Notes: generated by a model from the letters alone, not told the origin. DNA of 64,000 nt from Psychrobacillus sp044762745 (GCF_044762745.1 NZ_JBIWEX010000023.1:18542-82541), one strand, 5' to 3'; shown: positions 1-8,122, counted from the first letter of the stretch. Program-made: numbers and translations.

Positions 1-153
1 TGTTAATGTTACAATATCTTTGTCTTGAATGGAAAAGCCTTCTACCTCTGAAGCTTTTAACACGCTATCTACAACGATTTCTTCGATGTTATCTCCTTGA
101 TTGATGATTGGGCAACGAAGTCCTCTTACAACTGTTCCAACAACTCTTTCCAA
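1..153 (-). CDS. CofE-like (coenzyme F420-0:L-glutamate ligase family) protein, N-terminus only
   Basis: The first 51 codons of a minus-strand gene that runs off the left edge. The start is a TTG at 153, chosen because AAGGAG lies 8 bases upstream; no ATG fits. The peptide opens LERVVGTVVRGLR and continues PIINQGDNIEEIVVDSV, which I recognise from memory as the N-terminus of the CofE-like family of bacilli. In archaea and actinobacteria CofE adds glutamate to F420; the job of the Bacillus homologues is not established as far as I know. It is transcribed divergently from the LysR gene at 275, so that regulator may control it (inference). The fragment is short, so the family call rests on about 50 residues. 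Confidence 0.6.
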   Translation of the reverse strand, partial: MERVVGTVVRGLRCPIINQGDNIEEIVVDSVLKASEVEGFSIQDKDIVTLT

Positions 154-274
154 AATGATCGCTCCTTAATAAGCATAAAAATTTATTTGTAATTTGTACC
201 TACTTGTACTATACATGTAATTAATGATATAAGTAAAATGAATATATGATATAGTAGATATAAGGGGTGCTTAT

Positions 275-1165
275 ATGGTAAGTAAATTAGATTTATATAG
301 AGTATTTTGTAAAGTCGCCATTTTTAAAAGTTTTTCGAAGGCCGCAAAAGATCTCTATATGACACAACCAGCTGTTAGCCAGTCCATCATGCAACTAGAA
401 AGAGAGTTAGATATTCGACTTTTTAATCGAACACCAAGAGGAGTATCTTTAACAAATGAGGGGATCCTTCTGTTTGAGTATGTGAGCTCCGCTATGAATT
501 TAATCGATGTTGGGGAAGAAAAGCTGTTTGAATTTAAACATTTAACTGCTGGGGAATTGAAAATAGGCGTAGGCGATACAATTTCTAGATATTACTTACT
601 TCCGTATTTAGAAGCATTTCATATGAAGTACCCGAATATTAAATTTAAGATTGAGAACGGCACCACGCTAGAGCTTTGTTCGATATTAAAGTCAGGAGGA
701 ATTGATATTGCAATTTGTAATTTTCCTCTCGAAGATCCTACATTAGAACAAATTCCATGTATTGATATCCATGATATATTTGTTTGTGGAGAAAAATATA
801 AAAGTCTATTATCTCACCCAATAAGTCTAGAGGAAGTTACTGAGCTGCCATTAATATTATTAGAACCTAATTCAATTTCCAGAAAGTACGTAGAAGATTA
901 TATATTATCCAAAGGGATTAAAATTGCTCCTGAGTTTGAGTTAGGCTCCCATGATTTATTATTGGAATTTGCTCGTATCAATTTAGGGATTGCTTGTGTA
1001 ACAAAAGAATTTTCCCAAGAATATTTAAACAAAGGATTGTTGTATGAGTTACCTTTAGTGGAAGAAATACCAAAGAGAAATATTGGTGTATGTTTTTTAA
1101 AGAGTGTGTCTTTATCACAAGCGTCTAAAAAATTTGTAGAGATTATAGAAAATAGACAAGCTTAA
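275..1165 (+). CDS. LysR-family transcriptional regulator
   Basis: A 296-residue protein of normal LysR length. An N-terminal winged helix-turn-helix (about residues 5-65, with FSKAAKDLYMTQPAVSQSI covering the recognition helix) is followed by a two-lobed effector-binding domain (about 90-290). The ATG at 275 has AAGGGG seven bases upstream. It lies back to back with the CofE-like gene at 1-153 with about 120 bp between the starts, the usual arrangement for a LysR regulator and its target; control of that gene is inferred. The effector cannot be told from sequence. A hairpin (1178-1209) follows the stop codon. Confidence 0.9.
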   Translation: MVSKLDLYRVFCKVAIFKSFSKAAKDLYMTQPAVSQSIMQLERELDIRLFNRTPRGVSLTNEGILLFEYVSSAMNLIDVGEEKLFEFKHLTAGELKIGVGDTISRYYLLPYLEAFHMKYPNIKFKIENGTTLELCSILKSGGIDIAICNFPLEDPTLEQIPCIDIHDIFVCGEKYKSLLSHPISLEEVTELPLILLEPNSISRKYVEDYILSKGIKIAPEFELGSHDLLLEFARINLGIACVTKEFSQEYLNKGLLYELPLVEEIPKRNIGVCFLKSVSLSQASKKFVEIIENRQA

Positions 1166-1177
1166 TAAATTTCGGAA

Positions 1178-1209
1178 AAGGTTATCAAACACAAGCGTTT
1201 GATAACCTT
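1178..1209. terminator. 13-bp perfect hairpin after LysR gene
   Basis: AAGGTTATCAAAC and its exact reverse complement are separated by a 6-base loop, just after the LysR stop. No T-run follows on the plus strand. Nearly the same hairpin recurs at 1482-1511, there with a T-run. Confidence 0.55.
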
Positions 1210-1265
1210 AAACTTTAGACAAACTCAATATTGGATGAATAGAGTTGGATATAAAATTCGGCACA

Positions 1266-1350
1266 GACCACCACTTAGCCTCCTTCCACTTGAACGCTTC
1301 GTGCGGGGTCTCGGTTGTCTCGCTTTCCCACAGGAGTCTTCATGGTGGTC
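1266..1350. repeat. Degenerate dispersed intergenic repeat
   Basis: A stretch bounded by GACCACCA and TGGTGGTC (inverted) with internal CGCTTTCCCACAGGAGTC-type sequence, more GC-rich than its surroundings and with no open frame. Sequences of this flavour occur as dispersed intergenic repeats in bacilli and Planococcaceae (memory). The rest of the gap 1210-1638 holds no gene that I can see. Confidence 0.4.
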
Positions 1351-1481
1351 CATGCCCCTTATAAACAAATCCATCTAAATAGATATCCACTATCTTATCA
1401 TTTAATTGGATAAAGGAATCTCGATAAGAAGATTCATAAGCTATTCATAACAGTCTATAAAAATACTTTTGTGTCAAGCTG

Positions 1482-1517
1482 AGGTTATCAAACATAAGCG
1501 TTTGATAACCTTTTTTA
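1482..1517 (+). terminator. Rho-independent terminator, second copy of the 1178 hairpin
   Basis: A 12-bp perfect stem (AGGTTATCAAAC / GTTTGATAACCT) with loop ATAAGC, followed by a T6 run. The arms match the hairpin at 1178-1209 almost base for base. Confidence 0.75.
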
Positions 1518-1638
1518 TTCATATTTTAGGTACTTGTGAAGTATACTTTTATAAGGTATTATTACTAATATTTAACGGGGTATAATAGAAAGTTATAGAA
1601 GACTTTAACGGGTAGTTTAGAAGGCGAGAGAGATAAAG

Positions 1639-2562
1639 ATGAAAATTATAACTGTTGAAAATATCGTCCGTACATTTTCATTTGATGTGTTAACAGGACT
1701 TGATCAGTTGCATCGTGTACTGAAAAAATCGAAAGTCCGCAGACCTGGTTTAGAATTCATGGATAAATTCGATTTTATTGCAACTGAACATGTCCAAATT
1801 TTAGGGAAAAATGAAATTAATTATTTACATACACTTTCAGAAGAAGAATGCAAATTACGTATTGGCAATATCGTTCAATACGATCCACCATGTATTATCA
1901 TTACATCAAATCAAGATGAACCACTCGGATTAATCCATTATTGCGTAGAAAAGAAAATTCCAGTATTACGTACACAAGATTCGACCAGTGAGGTAAGTGC
2001 GAAATTAGATGCGTATGTTGTAAAAGCGATGGCGGAGGAAATTGCTATTCATGGTGTTTGTGTGAATGTAGCTGGTATTGGTATTTTGTTGCGTGGTAAA
2101 TCGGGTGTCGGAAAAAGCGAAACAGCCCATATACTCATTGGGCGTGGACATCGTTTAGTAGCAGATGATATCGTCGTATTGAAAAAACTAAGCCCACAAA
2201 CGTTACTAGGATCGCATAATGAAAAAAACAAAGAATTCCTTGCCTTGCGAAGTATTGGGTTACTAAATGTCGTACGTTTATACGGAAGAGCTGCTTTCCA
2301 AGATGAAACAAGGATTGCACTAGATATTGAGTTAACCAAATGGGAGCACAATACATTGAATAACGAACTAGAATTAGCAACAAAATTCACAGAATATATG
2401 GGGGTACAAATTCCACATATTCAAATTCAATTACAGCCTGGTCGTGATGTTGCTGGCCTAATAGAAGCGGCAGCAAATAATTGGTATTTAAAGCAGCAAG
2501 GCTATAGTGCGGCGGAAGAATTCGTCAAACGACTTGAGGAGGACTTTGGAAATTCCAATTAA
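1639..2562 (+). CDS. hprK: HPr kinase/phosphorylase
   Basis: The bifunctional enzyme that phosphorylates or dephosphorylates HPr on Ser46, the signal that lets CcpA act in carbon catabolite control; cytoplasmic. The 307-residue length is normal. An N-terminal regulatory domain is followed by the P-loop GKSGVGKS at residues 153-160 and the downstream region containing ALDIELTKWE. ATG 1639 is preceded by a GGCGAGAG-type site. In most bacilli hprK is followed by lgt; here a terminator (2598-2649) and an unrelated chemoreceptor follow, so the gene stands alone. A candidate cre site lies in the same window at 13557. Confidence 0.95.
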   Translation: MKIITVENIVRTFSFDVLTGLDQLHRVLKKSKVRRPGLEFMDKFDFIATEHVQILGKNEINYLHTLSEEECKLRIGNIVQYDPPCIIITSNQDEPLGLIHYCVEKKIPVLRTQDSTSEVSAKLDAYVVKAMAEEIAIHGVCVNVAGIGILLRGKSGVGKSETAHILIGRGHRLVADDIVVLKKLSPQTLLGSHNEKNKEFLALRSIGLLNVVRLYGRAAFQDETRIALDIELTKWEHNTLNNELELATKFTEYMGVQIPHIQIQLQPGRDVAGLIEAAANNWYLKQQGYSAAEEFVKRLEEDFGNSN

Positions 2563-2597
2563 TGATAACCATTTATCACAATGCGTACTTTTTTGGG

Positions 2598-2649
2598 GTG
2601 CTAGATGTAAGAACATGAACGATTGTTCTTTTATCTGGCACTTTTTTTA
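2598..2649 (+). terminator. Terminator of hprK
   Basis: A 17-bp stem with two mismatches (GTGCTAGAT...AAGAAC against GTTCTT...ATCTGGCAC), loop of about 10 bases, followed by T7. The rest of the gap up to 2914 shows no gene. Confidence 0.8.
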
Positions 2650-2914
2650 TGCGAAAAATCCTACAATCGTATTTAAAAGTTTTGTGATACGTATTAGGCC
2701 TAAAGTATTAGTGACTTTAGTAATTAAAAATTGTACAATATCTAAATGGTTGATAGGTATTTTATATCACTAGGGCTATATGTATTTACAATGTATTGTG
2801 TAATTTTATTATTTTTTGAAATTTTTATGATTGGTGTAGATGTCTAACGGTTGATACTTAAATAGCTATGTACATAAGGTAAATAAATGTGAACAAAAAG
2901 GGAGTATACTAGAA

Positions 2915-4624
2915 ATGAGCTTAAGAAACGCTAAAATTGGGAAGAAATTAGTCTTTTTAATTTCTCTTTCCATTCTAATTTTTTTACTAATAGGTGGAAC
3001 AGGATTCTATTTTATGAATGAAATGAAGAAAAATTCTATTCAAATGTATAAGGATGCACTTTTACCAATAAAGTGGCAGTCACAAATCCGTACAAATAAC
3101 GAAGCAATCGACCGATATACGTTAGAAATATTACTAACATCTGACTCGAAAGAAATGAAAGCCTTACAAACACAAATTAATGATCGAATAAATGAAAATA
3201 ATGAGTTAGTAATGTCTTTAGAAAAGGGTCTTCTATCTTCCGCTGAACTAGAGAGGTTAGCTCAATATAAAAAAGATTTTGAACTCTATAAAGTTGAGTT
3301 ACAAAAAGTAGTGAACTTAAGCTTAGTTGGGAAGAGTGATTTAGGTTATGTAGAATACCAACAGAAACTCAAAGATCCTATGGAAAAATCGAATACTCTA
3401 TTACAGGAGATTGGAGTTTATTTAGTAAACTATGCAGATGATTTAGATACGAGTATTTCAGTTAGCGTAAAAACAAGTAATATTATTGTAATAACAGTGA
3501 TTCTCCTTGCACTTGTTTTGAAAATTGTAATGGGTACTGTCATTGCACGTATGATTACTAAACCATTAAGCGAGATTCAAAAGCTTATGGTTAAAGCAGA
3601 AAATGGTGATTTAACGGTTGAAGGGAAGTACCGCTCGAAAGACGAGATAGGAGTGTTAACGTCCTCTTTCAATAATATGGTGTTTAAGTTAAGAGAATTA
3701 ATGAGACAAGTAAATAGTACATCAGAACTAGTAGCGGCTTCATCAGAAGAATTGACAGCAAGTTCAGAGGAGTCAACGAAGGCTAGTGAACAAATTTCCT
3801 CTACCATGCAAGAATTAGCGATTGGAGCAGAAAGACAAGTATCAAGTACAGAAGAAAGTTCGAAAATTGTGGAAGAAATGGCTTTAAGTATTCAGCAAAT
3901 TGCTTCCAATGCACATGATTTATCGATTAATGCAAACGATGCGTCCCTAAAGGCAATAGAAGGAAATGAAGCTATTCACTCAACAATTGAGCAGATGAAT
4001 TCTATTAATTTGACTGTTACTCAATTATCACAAGTCGTAAATAGTCTCGGAAACCGTTCCAAAGAAATTGGAGAAATTATTGAAGTGATCACAAGTATTG
4101 CCTCACAAACAAATCTATTAGCTTTAAACGCGGCTATCGAATCTGCTAGAGCGGGCGAGCACGGACGCGGTTTTGCTGTAGTCGCCGATGAAGTACGTAA
4201 ACTTGCAGAACAATCAGCAGAATCGGCCGGGAATATTGCGGACCTTGTTGCTTTAATACAAAACGAGACAAAGGTAGCTGTTCAATCGATGGAGAAAACA
4301 ACCAAGGAAGTAAATGGAGGAATAGAAGTTGTCAATAAAGCTGGTGATTCATTTGCACAAATACGTAACTCTGTAAATCAAGTATCTACTCAGTTACAAG
4401 AAGTTTCCGTTACTACGCAACAGCTGTCTGCTGGATCTGAACAAGTGCTTCAATCAGAAAAGATTTTAACTGAAATTGCAGACGAAGCAGCATCAGGAAC
4501 TCAAAGTATAGCAGCTGCTGTTGAAGAACAACTAGCATCTATGGAGGAAATAACTGCGTCTGCTGAATCTCTTTCTCACATGGCTTTAAAACTGCAAGAA
4601 CAGATTGGTAAGTTTAAGGTATAA
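2915..4624 (+). CDS. Methyl-accepting chemotaxis protein
   Basis: A 569-residue transmembrane chemoreceptor that passes ligand signals to CheA/CheW. Layout: membrane segment about 12-33, extracellular four-helix-bundle sensor about 35-185, second membrane segment about 188-211, HAMP domain about 212-265, then a long coiled-coil signalling domain with the conserved hairpin tip around residues 388-435 (ASQTNLLALNAAIESARAGE) and a C-terminal EEQLASMEEI methylation-type region. It stands alone with its own terminator. The ligand is unknown. Confidence 0.93.
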   Translation: MSLRNAKIGKKLVFLISLSILIFLLIGGTGFYFMNEMKKNSIQMYKDALLPIKWQSQIRTNNEAIDRYTLEILLTSDSKEMKALQTQINDRINENNELVMSLEKGLLSSAELERLAQYKKDFELYKVELQKVVNLSLVGKSDLGYVEYQQKLKDPMEKSNTLLQEIGVYLVNYADDLDTSISVSVKTSNIIVITVILLALVLKIVMGTVIARMITKPLSEIQKLMVKAENGDLTVEGKYRSKDEIGVLTSSFNNMVFKLRELMRQVNSTSELVAASSEELTASSEESTKASEQISSTMQELAIGAERQVSSTEESSKIVEEMALSIQQIASNAHDLSINANDASLKAIEGNEAIHSTIEQMNSINLTVTQLSQVVNSLGNRSKEIGEIIEVITSIASQTNLLALNAAIESARAGEHGRGFAVVADEVRKLAEQSAESAGNIADLVALIQNETKVAVQSMEKTTKEVNGGIEVVNKAGDSFAQIRNSVNQVSTQLQEVSVTTQQLSAGSEQVLQSEKILTEIADEAASGTQSIAAAVEEQLASMEEITASAESLSHMALKLQEQIGKFKV

Positions 4625-4642
4625 AAGCATAATAATAGATTA

Positions 4643-4680
4643 AATGCCAAGTTCTCCTTAAGAAAGGGAAACTTGGCATT
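4643..4680 (+). terminator. Terminator between MCP and SET-domain gene
   Basis: AATGCCAAGTT and its exact reverse complement form an 11-bp stem after the chemoreceptor stop; it may serve the convergent SET gene as well. Confidence 0.7.
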
Positions 4681-4706
4681 TATAATCATACGAATTTATT
4701 TCTTTA

Positions 4707-5078
4707 CTATATTACATCAAACCATAATCTAGATGTATCCTCTGGCTCTCCGTTGTAGTTTATTGTTAATTCCTCACCCTCTTTAATATCTACTATTGCG
4801 TAAAAATCAATAGATAAATTTTTTTTATTATTACTAAATGTTATATTCGGTGTGTATGAATGATTAAATAGTGACCCATACCCCAGTGCGATAGCTGTAT
4901 CTTTTTTCCCCCAGTGAAAGCTGTAATAATAAAGGACAGTCTTTTTTAAATATTTCCATTCATCTTTTGGTGATACGATAACAGGTGATACTTCTATTAG
5001 CTCATCCTTTTTAATATCACGCGCAGCAAATATCCCTCGACCATACTTTCCAGTCTCTTTCATATAAAAAGGTAGCAA
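4707..5078 (-). CDS. SET-domain protein (putative lysine methyltransferase)
   Basis: A 123-residue protein that is almost nothing but a compact SET domain, the fold that methylates lysine using S-adenosylmethionine. Visible motifs: the N-terminal GRGIFAARDIKKDE, the SAM/active-site NHS in LFNHSYTPN (about residues 71-79), and the C-terminal ELTINYNGE. No post-SET cysteines are visible. The TTG start at 5078 is chosen because GGAG sits about 9 bases upstream; the first ATG (5063) is too far from it. It begins 25 bp after the cotH stop on the same strand, so the two probably share a transcript. That suggests a spore-coat substrate, which is inference. Confidence 0.8.
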   Translation of the reverse strand: MLPFYMKETGKYGRGIFAARDIKKDELIEVSPVIVSPKDEWKYLKKTVLYYYSFHWGKKDTAIALGYGSLFNHSYTPNITFSNNKKNLSIDFYAIVDIKEGEELTINYNGEPEDTSRLWFDVI

Positions 5079-5103
5079 TTGCTTTAACTCCTTTCTTGCA
5101 AAC

Positions 5104-6189
5104 TTAATCTAGGTTGCTAAGATTCTCTCTTAAATAATTTCTACGATCACGAATGAATTGGAAAATTACTTCTGGTTCTTCATCAAACTGATCTATTTTA
5201 TTTTTTGTATAAGGGTCTTGCAGTATGTGGGGACGTACATGTTCATGCAGTGATAATACTTTGTCTTCCATATATTCCACAGTAAACTTTGTATCAAGAA
5301 TTTCTTCCAATACGTTTCTATAACGTTTGCGGAATTCTGGTAGTTGCATAAGAAGCGAACAAAGATAATTTCCCTTCTTTCCTTCAATAGGGACATAAGT
5401 ATGCTCCATTAGTCCACCGCTAACCTTCCGTCCCCATGTTGCATCGTAATCCCAAGGAAGCACTTCAAATAAACATGTGTCACTATTGCGATAGAGGGCA
5501 TAATTATGTGTGAAACCATCATTATTCATTGTACAAATTGCCCCAACTAACCAGAGGATAAATTGATCCATATTCATGTGTTGGGAGATTTCACCGAGGA
5601 ACTTTGACTTGGAGGTAGTATTTATCCTAGTAATTAACTCAGTAAGAAATTCATCATCGGACGATTTACCACACGCTTGGATATAGCCCGACAAAAGTGA
5701 TTTTTTGGGCTTCTCGTCCCTTGTAAAGGAAAAATTCGCATCGTTGTTGACGGCATAATAAATGGGACCAGAAGGCAGATCTCTTTTTTTCAGAAACATA
5801 TCGTCCACGGACTCTAACTGTAAATAGACACCTTTAAATGAACCATTCCTGTAAAAATTTATATGCTGGCTATCTGGGGCTAAAACACCTAGATCTTGAA
5901 AAAAGTCGAATGAAAGTTTATTGCGAATAAGAGAAGGATCTTTATACTCCGCATTGAGGTGAATTTTATGTGCCCCGGCAAACTCTTCGGGATTAACGAA
6001 ACCAATTAAGTACGATCTTTTACGAAATTTTCTTGTATAAGAGCCACGATAAGCAATATTAATATCGTAAGTAGTGTTTTCTATTTTCAATTTGGTGGAA
6101 ATAGCATTATCATTCGTTAAGTTTTTTCTTAAACGGTTTAAGTCATCTTCTTTAATCATTAAGTGATAAGAAGGAATGAGATTTGACAT
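5104..6189 (-). CDS. cotH: CotH-family spore coat protein kinase
   Basis: A 361-residue CotH homologue. CotH proteins are atypical protein kinases that phosphorylate serines of the coat proteins CotB and CotG in Bacillus subtilis (established). Key residues are in place: D224 in MNNDGFTHNY and D247 in LPWDYDATWG keep the 23-residue spacing of the B. subtilis catalytic and metal-binding aspartates (D228/D251), and RGSYTRKFRKRSY (48-60) matches the N-lobe. The ATG has AGGAGGTGA upstream. Its neighbours are the SET protein downstream and a Ser/Arg-repeat protein upstream on the same strand, the latter an obvious candidate substrate. Confidence 0.92.
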   Translation of the reverse strand: MSNLIPSYHLMIKEDDLNRLRKNLTNDNAISTKLKIENTTYDINIAYRGSYTRKFRKRSYLIGFVNPEEFAGAHKIHLNAEYKDPSLIRNKLSFDFFQDLGVLAPDSQHINFYRNGSFKGVYLQLESVDDMFLKKRDLPSGPIYYAVNNDANFSFTRDEKPKKSLLSGYIQACGKSSDDEFLTELITRINTTSKSKFLGEISQHMNMDQFILWLVGAICTMNNDGFTHNYALYRNSDTCLFEVLPWDYDATWGRKVSGGLMEHTYVPIEGKKGNYLCSLLMQLPEFRKRYRNVLEEILDTKFTVEYMEDKVLSLHEHVRPHILQDPYTKNKIDQFDEEPEVIFQFIRDRRNYLRENLSNLD

Positions 6190-6232
6190 ATATTCACCTC
6201 CTTGTAATTATTCATAGTTATTAATGTTGCTA

Positions 6233-6291
6233 CTGGCAACTAACATAGCTATAGTACATGCATGATGAACAATGGCTATGTTAGTTGTCAG
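6233..6291. repeat. 17-bp inverted repeat upstream of cotH
   Basis: CTGGCAACTAACATAGC and its reverse complement (one mismatch) enclose a 25-base loop in the gap between the Ser/Arg gene and cotH. It could be a weak terminator for the upstream gene or a leader structure; no T-run follows on the minus strand. Confidence 0.5.
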
Positions 6292-6390
6292 GTTCGTAAG
6301 GCATTCCATATTGGTCTGGCTTAAAAGCCTTCCTTAATCGATCGAATGATTAGAGGAAAGCTTTTAATTTTTTTAGTAAATTTATTTATT

Positions 6391-6777
6391 TTAAGAAGAA
6401 GTGCTTCCTGAAGATGTACTTCCAGAAGAAGTTGATCTTCCTTTTCTTCCTGAGGAACTACTTGAAGACGATCTTCCGGTTGAAGAACTTGAAGAGGTAG
6501 AACGATTTGAAGAAGTGCTACCTGAAGAAGACGAACTACTTCCTTTTCTTCCTGAGGAGCTACTTGAAGACGATCTTCTAGAAGAACTTGAAGAGGTAGA
6601 ACCACTTGAAGAAGTGCTACCTGAAGAAGACGAACTACTTCCTTTTCTTCCTGAGGAACTACTTGAAGACGATCTTCTGGAAGAACTTGAAGAGGTAGAA
6701 CTACTTGAAGAAGTGCTTCTTGAAGAAGACGAACTACCTGAGGATGAACTACTGCTATTCCCTTTTTTTCCTGGCAT
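6391..6777 (-). CDS. Ser/Arg-rich low-complexity repeat protein, probable CotH substrate
   Basis: A 128-residue protein that is mostly serine, broken up by R, K, G and T: short poly-Ser runs alternate with GRKG, RR and GST. ATG 6777 (MPGKKGN) lies 8 bases from AAGGAGG; the in-frame GTG at 6786 overlaps that site. No membrane segment, enzyme motif or signal peptide. The composition recalls the Ser/Lys/Arg-rich region of CotB and the repeats of CotG, the known CotH targets, and cotH is the next gene on the same strand. I infer a spore-coat structural protein that is heavily phosphorylated. The opposite strand reads as an acidic open frame only because AGY/TCN serine codons are read backwards. 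Confidence 0.75.
   Translation of the reverse strand: MPGKKGNSSSSSSGSSSSSRSTSSSSSTSSSSSRRSSSSSSSGRKGSSSSSSGSTSSSGSTSSSSSRRSSSSSSSGRKGSSSSSSGSTSSNRSTSSSSSTGRSSSSSSSGRKGRSTSSGSTSSGSTSS
6447..6716. repeat. Tandem repeat of about 99-102 bp within the Ser/Arg gene
   Basis: CCTGAGGA recurs at 6449, 6551 and 6650, giving unit lengths of 102 and 99 bp (34 and 33 codons). Units are nearly identical over most of their length, pointing to recent expansion by unequal recombination or slippage. Confidence 0.85.
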
Positions 6778-6917
6778 AACTTGCACCTCCTTAATAACAG
6801 ATTAGTTTTATAATACGCAAAGCATTTTAAATCAAGTGGACAATTGACTCATGTGCCTAGATACGCATCAAAGTTATTTAAGGTAAAACATAACGATTTC
6901 AAACAAAACCAAGAACT

Positions 6918-6982
6918 ATTCTACAATAAAAGAAAACATGCCACCGCAACTTACGGTAGCATGTTTTCTTTTATTGTAGAAT
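6918..6982 (-). terminator. Perfect 24-bp hairpin overlapping a gene end
   Basis: Arms 6918-6941 and 6959-6982 are perfectly complementary over 24 bp, with a further 4-bp inner stem. The right arm contains the stop codon and last codons of the gene ending at 6971. The T-rich strand makes it look like a terminator for that gene, though it is unusually long. Confidence 0.7.
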
Positions 6983-7732
6983 ATCTGATGCAGGTGATTT
7001 TTGGGAAGCTGTTTTTGAAGCGGCGTCTATTACAGAGGCATCTAAATTTGAACTAGTAGTTGTAGCTGAAGCTGATTTCTTGTTCTCTGCATTTGCTGAA
7101 GCATTTTTCTTTCCATTTGAGGATCCGTTTGCAGCATTCTTCGTGTTAGCATTAGCATTTGTCGTCGCAGTTTTGTTTGATGCTTCGCTCGTTGTAGACG
7201 CTTGTTTTCCGTTAGTATTTCCTCCAGTAGCATTTTGTGATCCCGTCATGTTTGTTACATCGTTCATCATTTGCCCAACTTTTGGTGCTACTGTTTGTGC
7301 GATATTACTAATAGTTTGAGCGGTTGTCCCAGTCCCACTTGTCATTTGTTGGGATGCATTTGCACCGGTTAGTTTTTGAGCGATATTCCCGACCATCTGC
7401 ATAATGTTTCCACTCATTTGACCGGTACTGCCACTTGAAGCAGTTTGTTGAGGCTGAGTTCCGCTTTTCGTCGATGCTCCAGCACCAGTGGAAGCACTTT
7501 GAGAAGTATTTCCACTCATCATATTGTCCATCATATTACTCATCGCTTTAGTTGGACAAAATTTAGTGGCACCTTCTGCTACTTTCATGGAACCAAATAA
7601 AACAAGCATTTTGCCAGTTCTGCTATTGGGTTCTCGCAAAAGTTTTACGGTACCGTAAGCGGTTAGGATGGAGCCTAACATGAAACGGGCAAAGGCAGTA
7701 CTTGGACTAAGGTTTTGTTGACTTTTTGTCAT
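6971..7732 (-). CDS. DUF2892-like membrane protein with Ser/Thr/Asn/Ala-rich tail
   Basis: A 253-residue protein of two unlike parts. Residues about 10-60 (ARFMLGSILTAYGTVKLL and FGSMKVAEGATKFCP) look like the paired short helices of DUF2892/YgaP-type membrane domains. From about 70 on it is low-complexity, rich in S, T, N, A, Q and G, and after about 175 dominated by T, N, A, S and K. GGAGG precedes ATG 7732. It lies between the SASP gene and the Ser/Arg gene on the same strand, so a role in the spore is plausible but not shown. The tail offers many Ser/Thr residues, so CotH modification is conceivable (speculation). Confidence 0.6.
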   Translation of the reverse strand: MTKSQQNLSPSTAFARFMLGSILTAYGTVKLLREPNSRTGKMLVLFGSMKVAEGATKFCPTKAMSNMMDNMMSGNTSQSASTGAGASTKSGTQPQQTASSGSTGQMSGNIMQMVGNIAQKLTGANASQQMTSGTGTTAQTISNIAQTVAPKVGQMMNDVTNMTGSQNATGGNTNGKQASTTSEASNKTATTNANANTKNAANGSSNGKKNASANAENKKSASATTTSSNLDASVIDAASKTASQKSPASDILQ

Positions 7733-7849
7733 CTTTGTAAATCCTCCAATCTGTAATATAACGATGTTTTCATTTCCTCATCCGTTTCAACCATATAATC
7801 CCCAAACACATATAAATTATGTGTTTTCGTTCACGAATATGGGGCTACT

Positions 7850-8122
7850 TTATTTTTTCATCATTTGTTCTTGTGCCATTCTAATCATTTCTTTCACCAT
7901 ACTACCGCCAATTGGTCCTCCAATTTTTCCGGCTTGTTCAGCTGTAAGTTTGCCGTTATATCCTTTTTTTAATGGAATACTGAGTTCTTCAGCAATTTCG
8001 TATTTAACATCATTAGGCTTGTCCATATTCACATCATAACCTTGTTCTTTCATCACTCGAGCTTTTAGTTTGTCTAATTCTTCTCGAGCAGAGGGAACTA
8101 ATATTTTATTTCTATTTGCCAT
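7850..8122 (-). CDS. Alpha/beta-type small acid-soluble spore protein (SASP)
   Basis: A 90-residue protein starting MANRNKILVPSAREELDKLK and carrying the SASP signatures YEIAEELSI and LTAEQAGKIGGPIGG. Alpha/beta SASPs coat DNA in the spore core and protect it from UV and desiccation (established). The start at 8122 is set by GGAG about 8 bases upstream; a longer in-frame reading to 8191 lacks a site. It has about 20 extra residues compared with the shortest SASPs, between the two conserved blocks. AATACTA at 8144-8150 (minus strand) resembles the -10 of forespore sigma F/G promoters, weakly supported. Confidence 0.92.
   Translation of the reverse strand: MANRNKILVPSAREELDKLKARVMKEQGYDVNMDKPNDVKYEIAEELSIPLKKGYNGKLTAEQAGKIGGPIGGSMVKEMIRMAQEQMMKK

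Noticed and set aside
2049..2390. Two minus-strand frames inside hprK
   Set aside because: Shadows of a well-conserved gene; no ribosome site or known domain.
6401..6805. Long acidic plus-strand frame (Leu/Pro/Glu repeats)
   Set aside because: It is the mirror of the Ser/Arg repeat gene; it lacks a ribosome site, while the minus-strand gene has a strong one and fits CotH biology.
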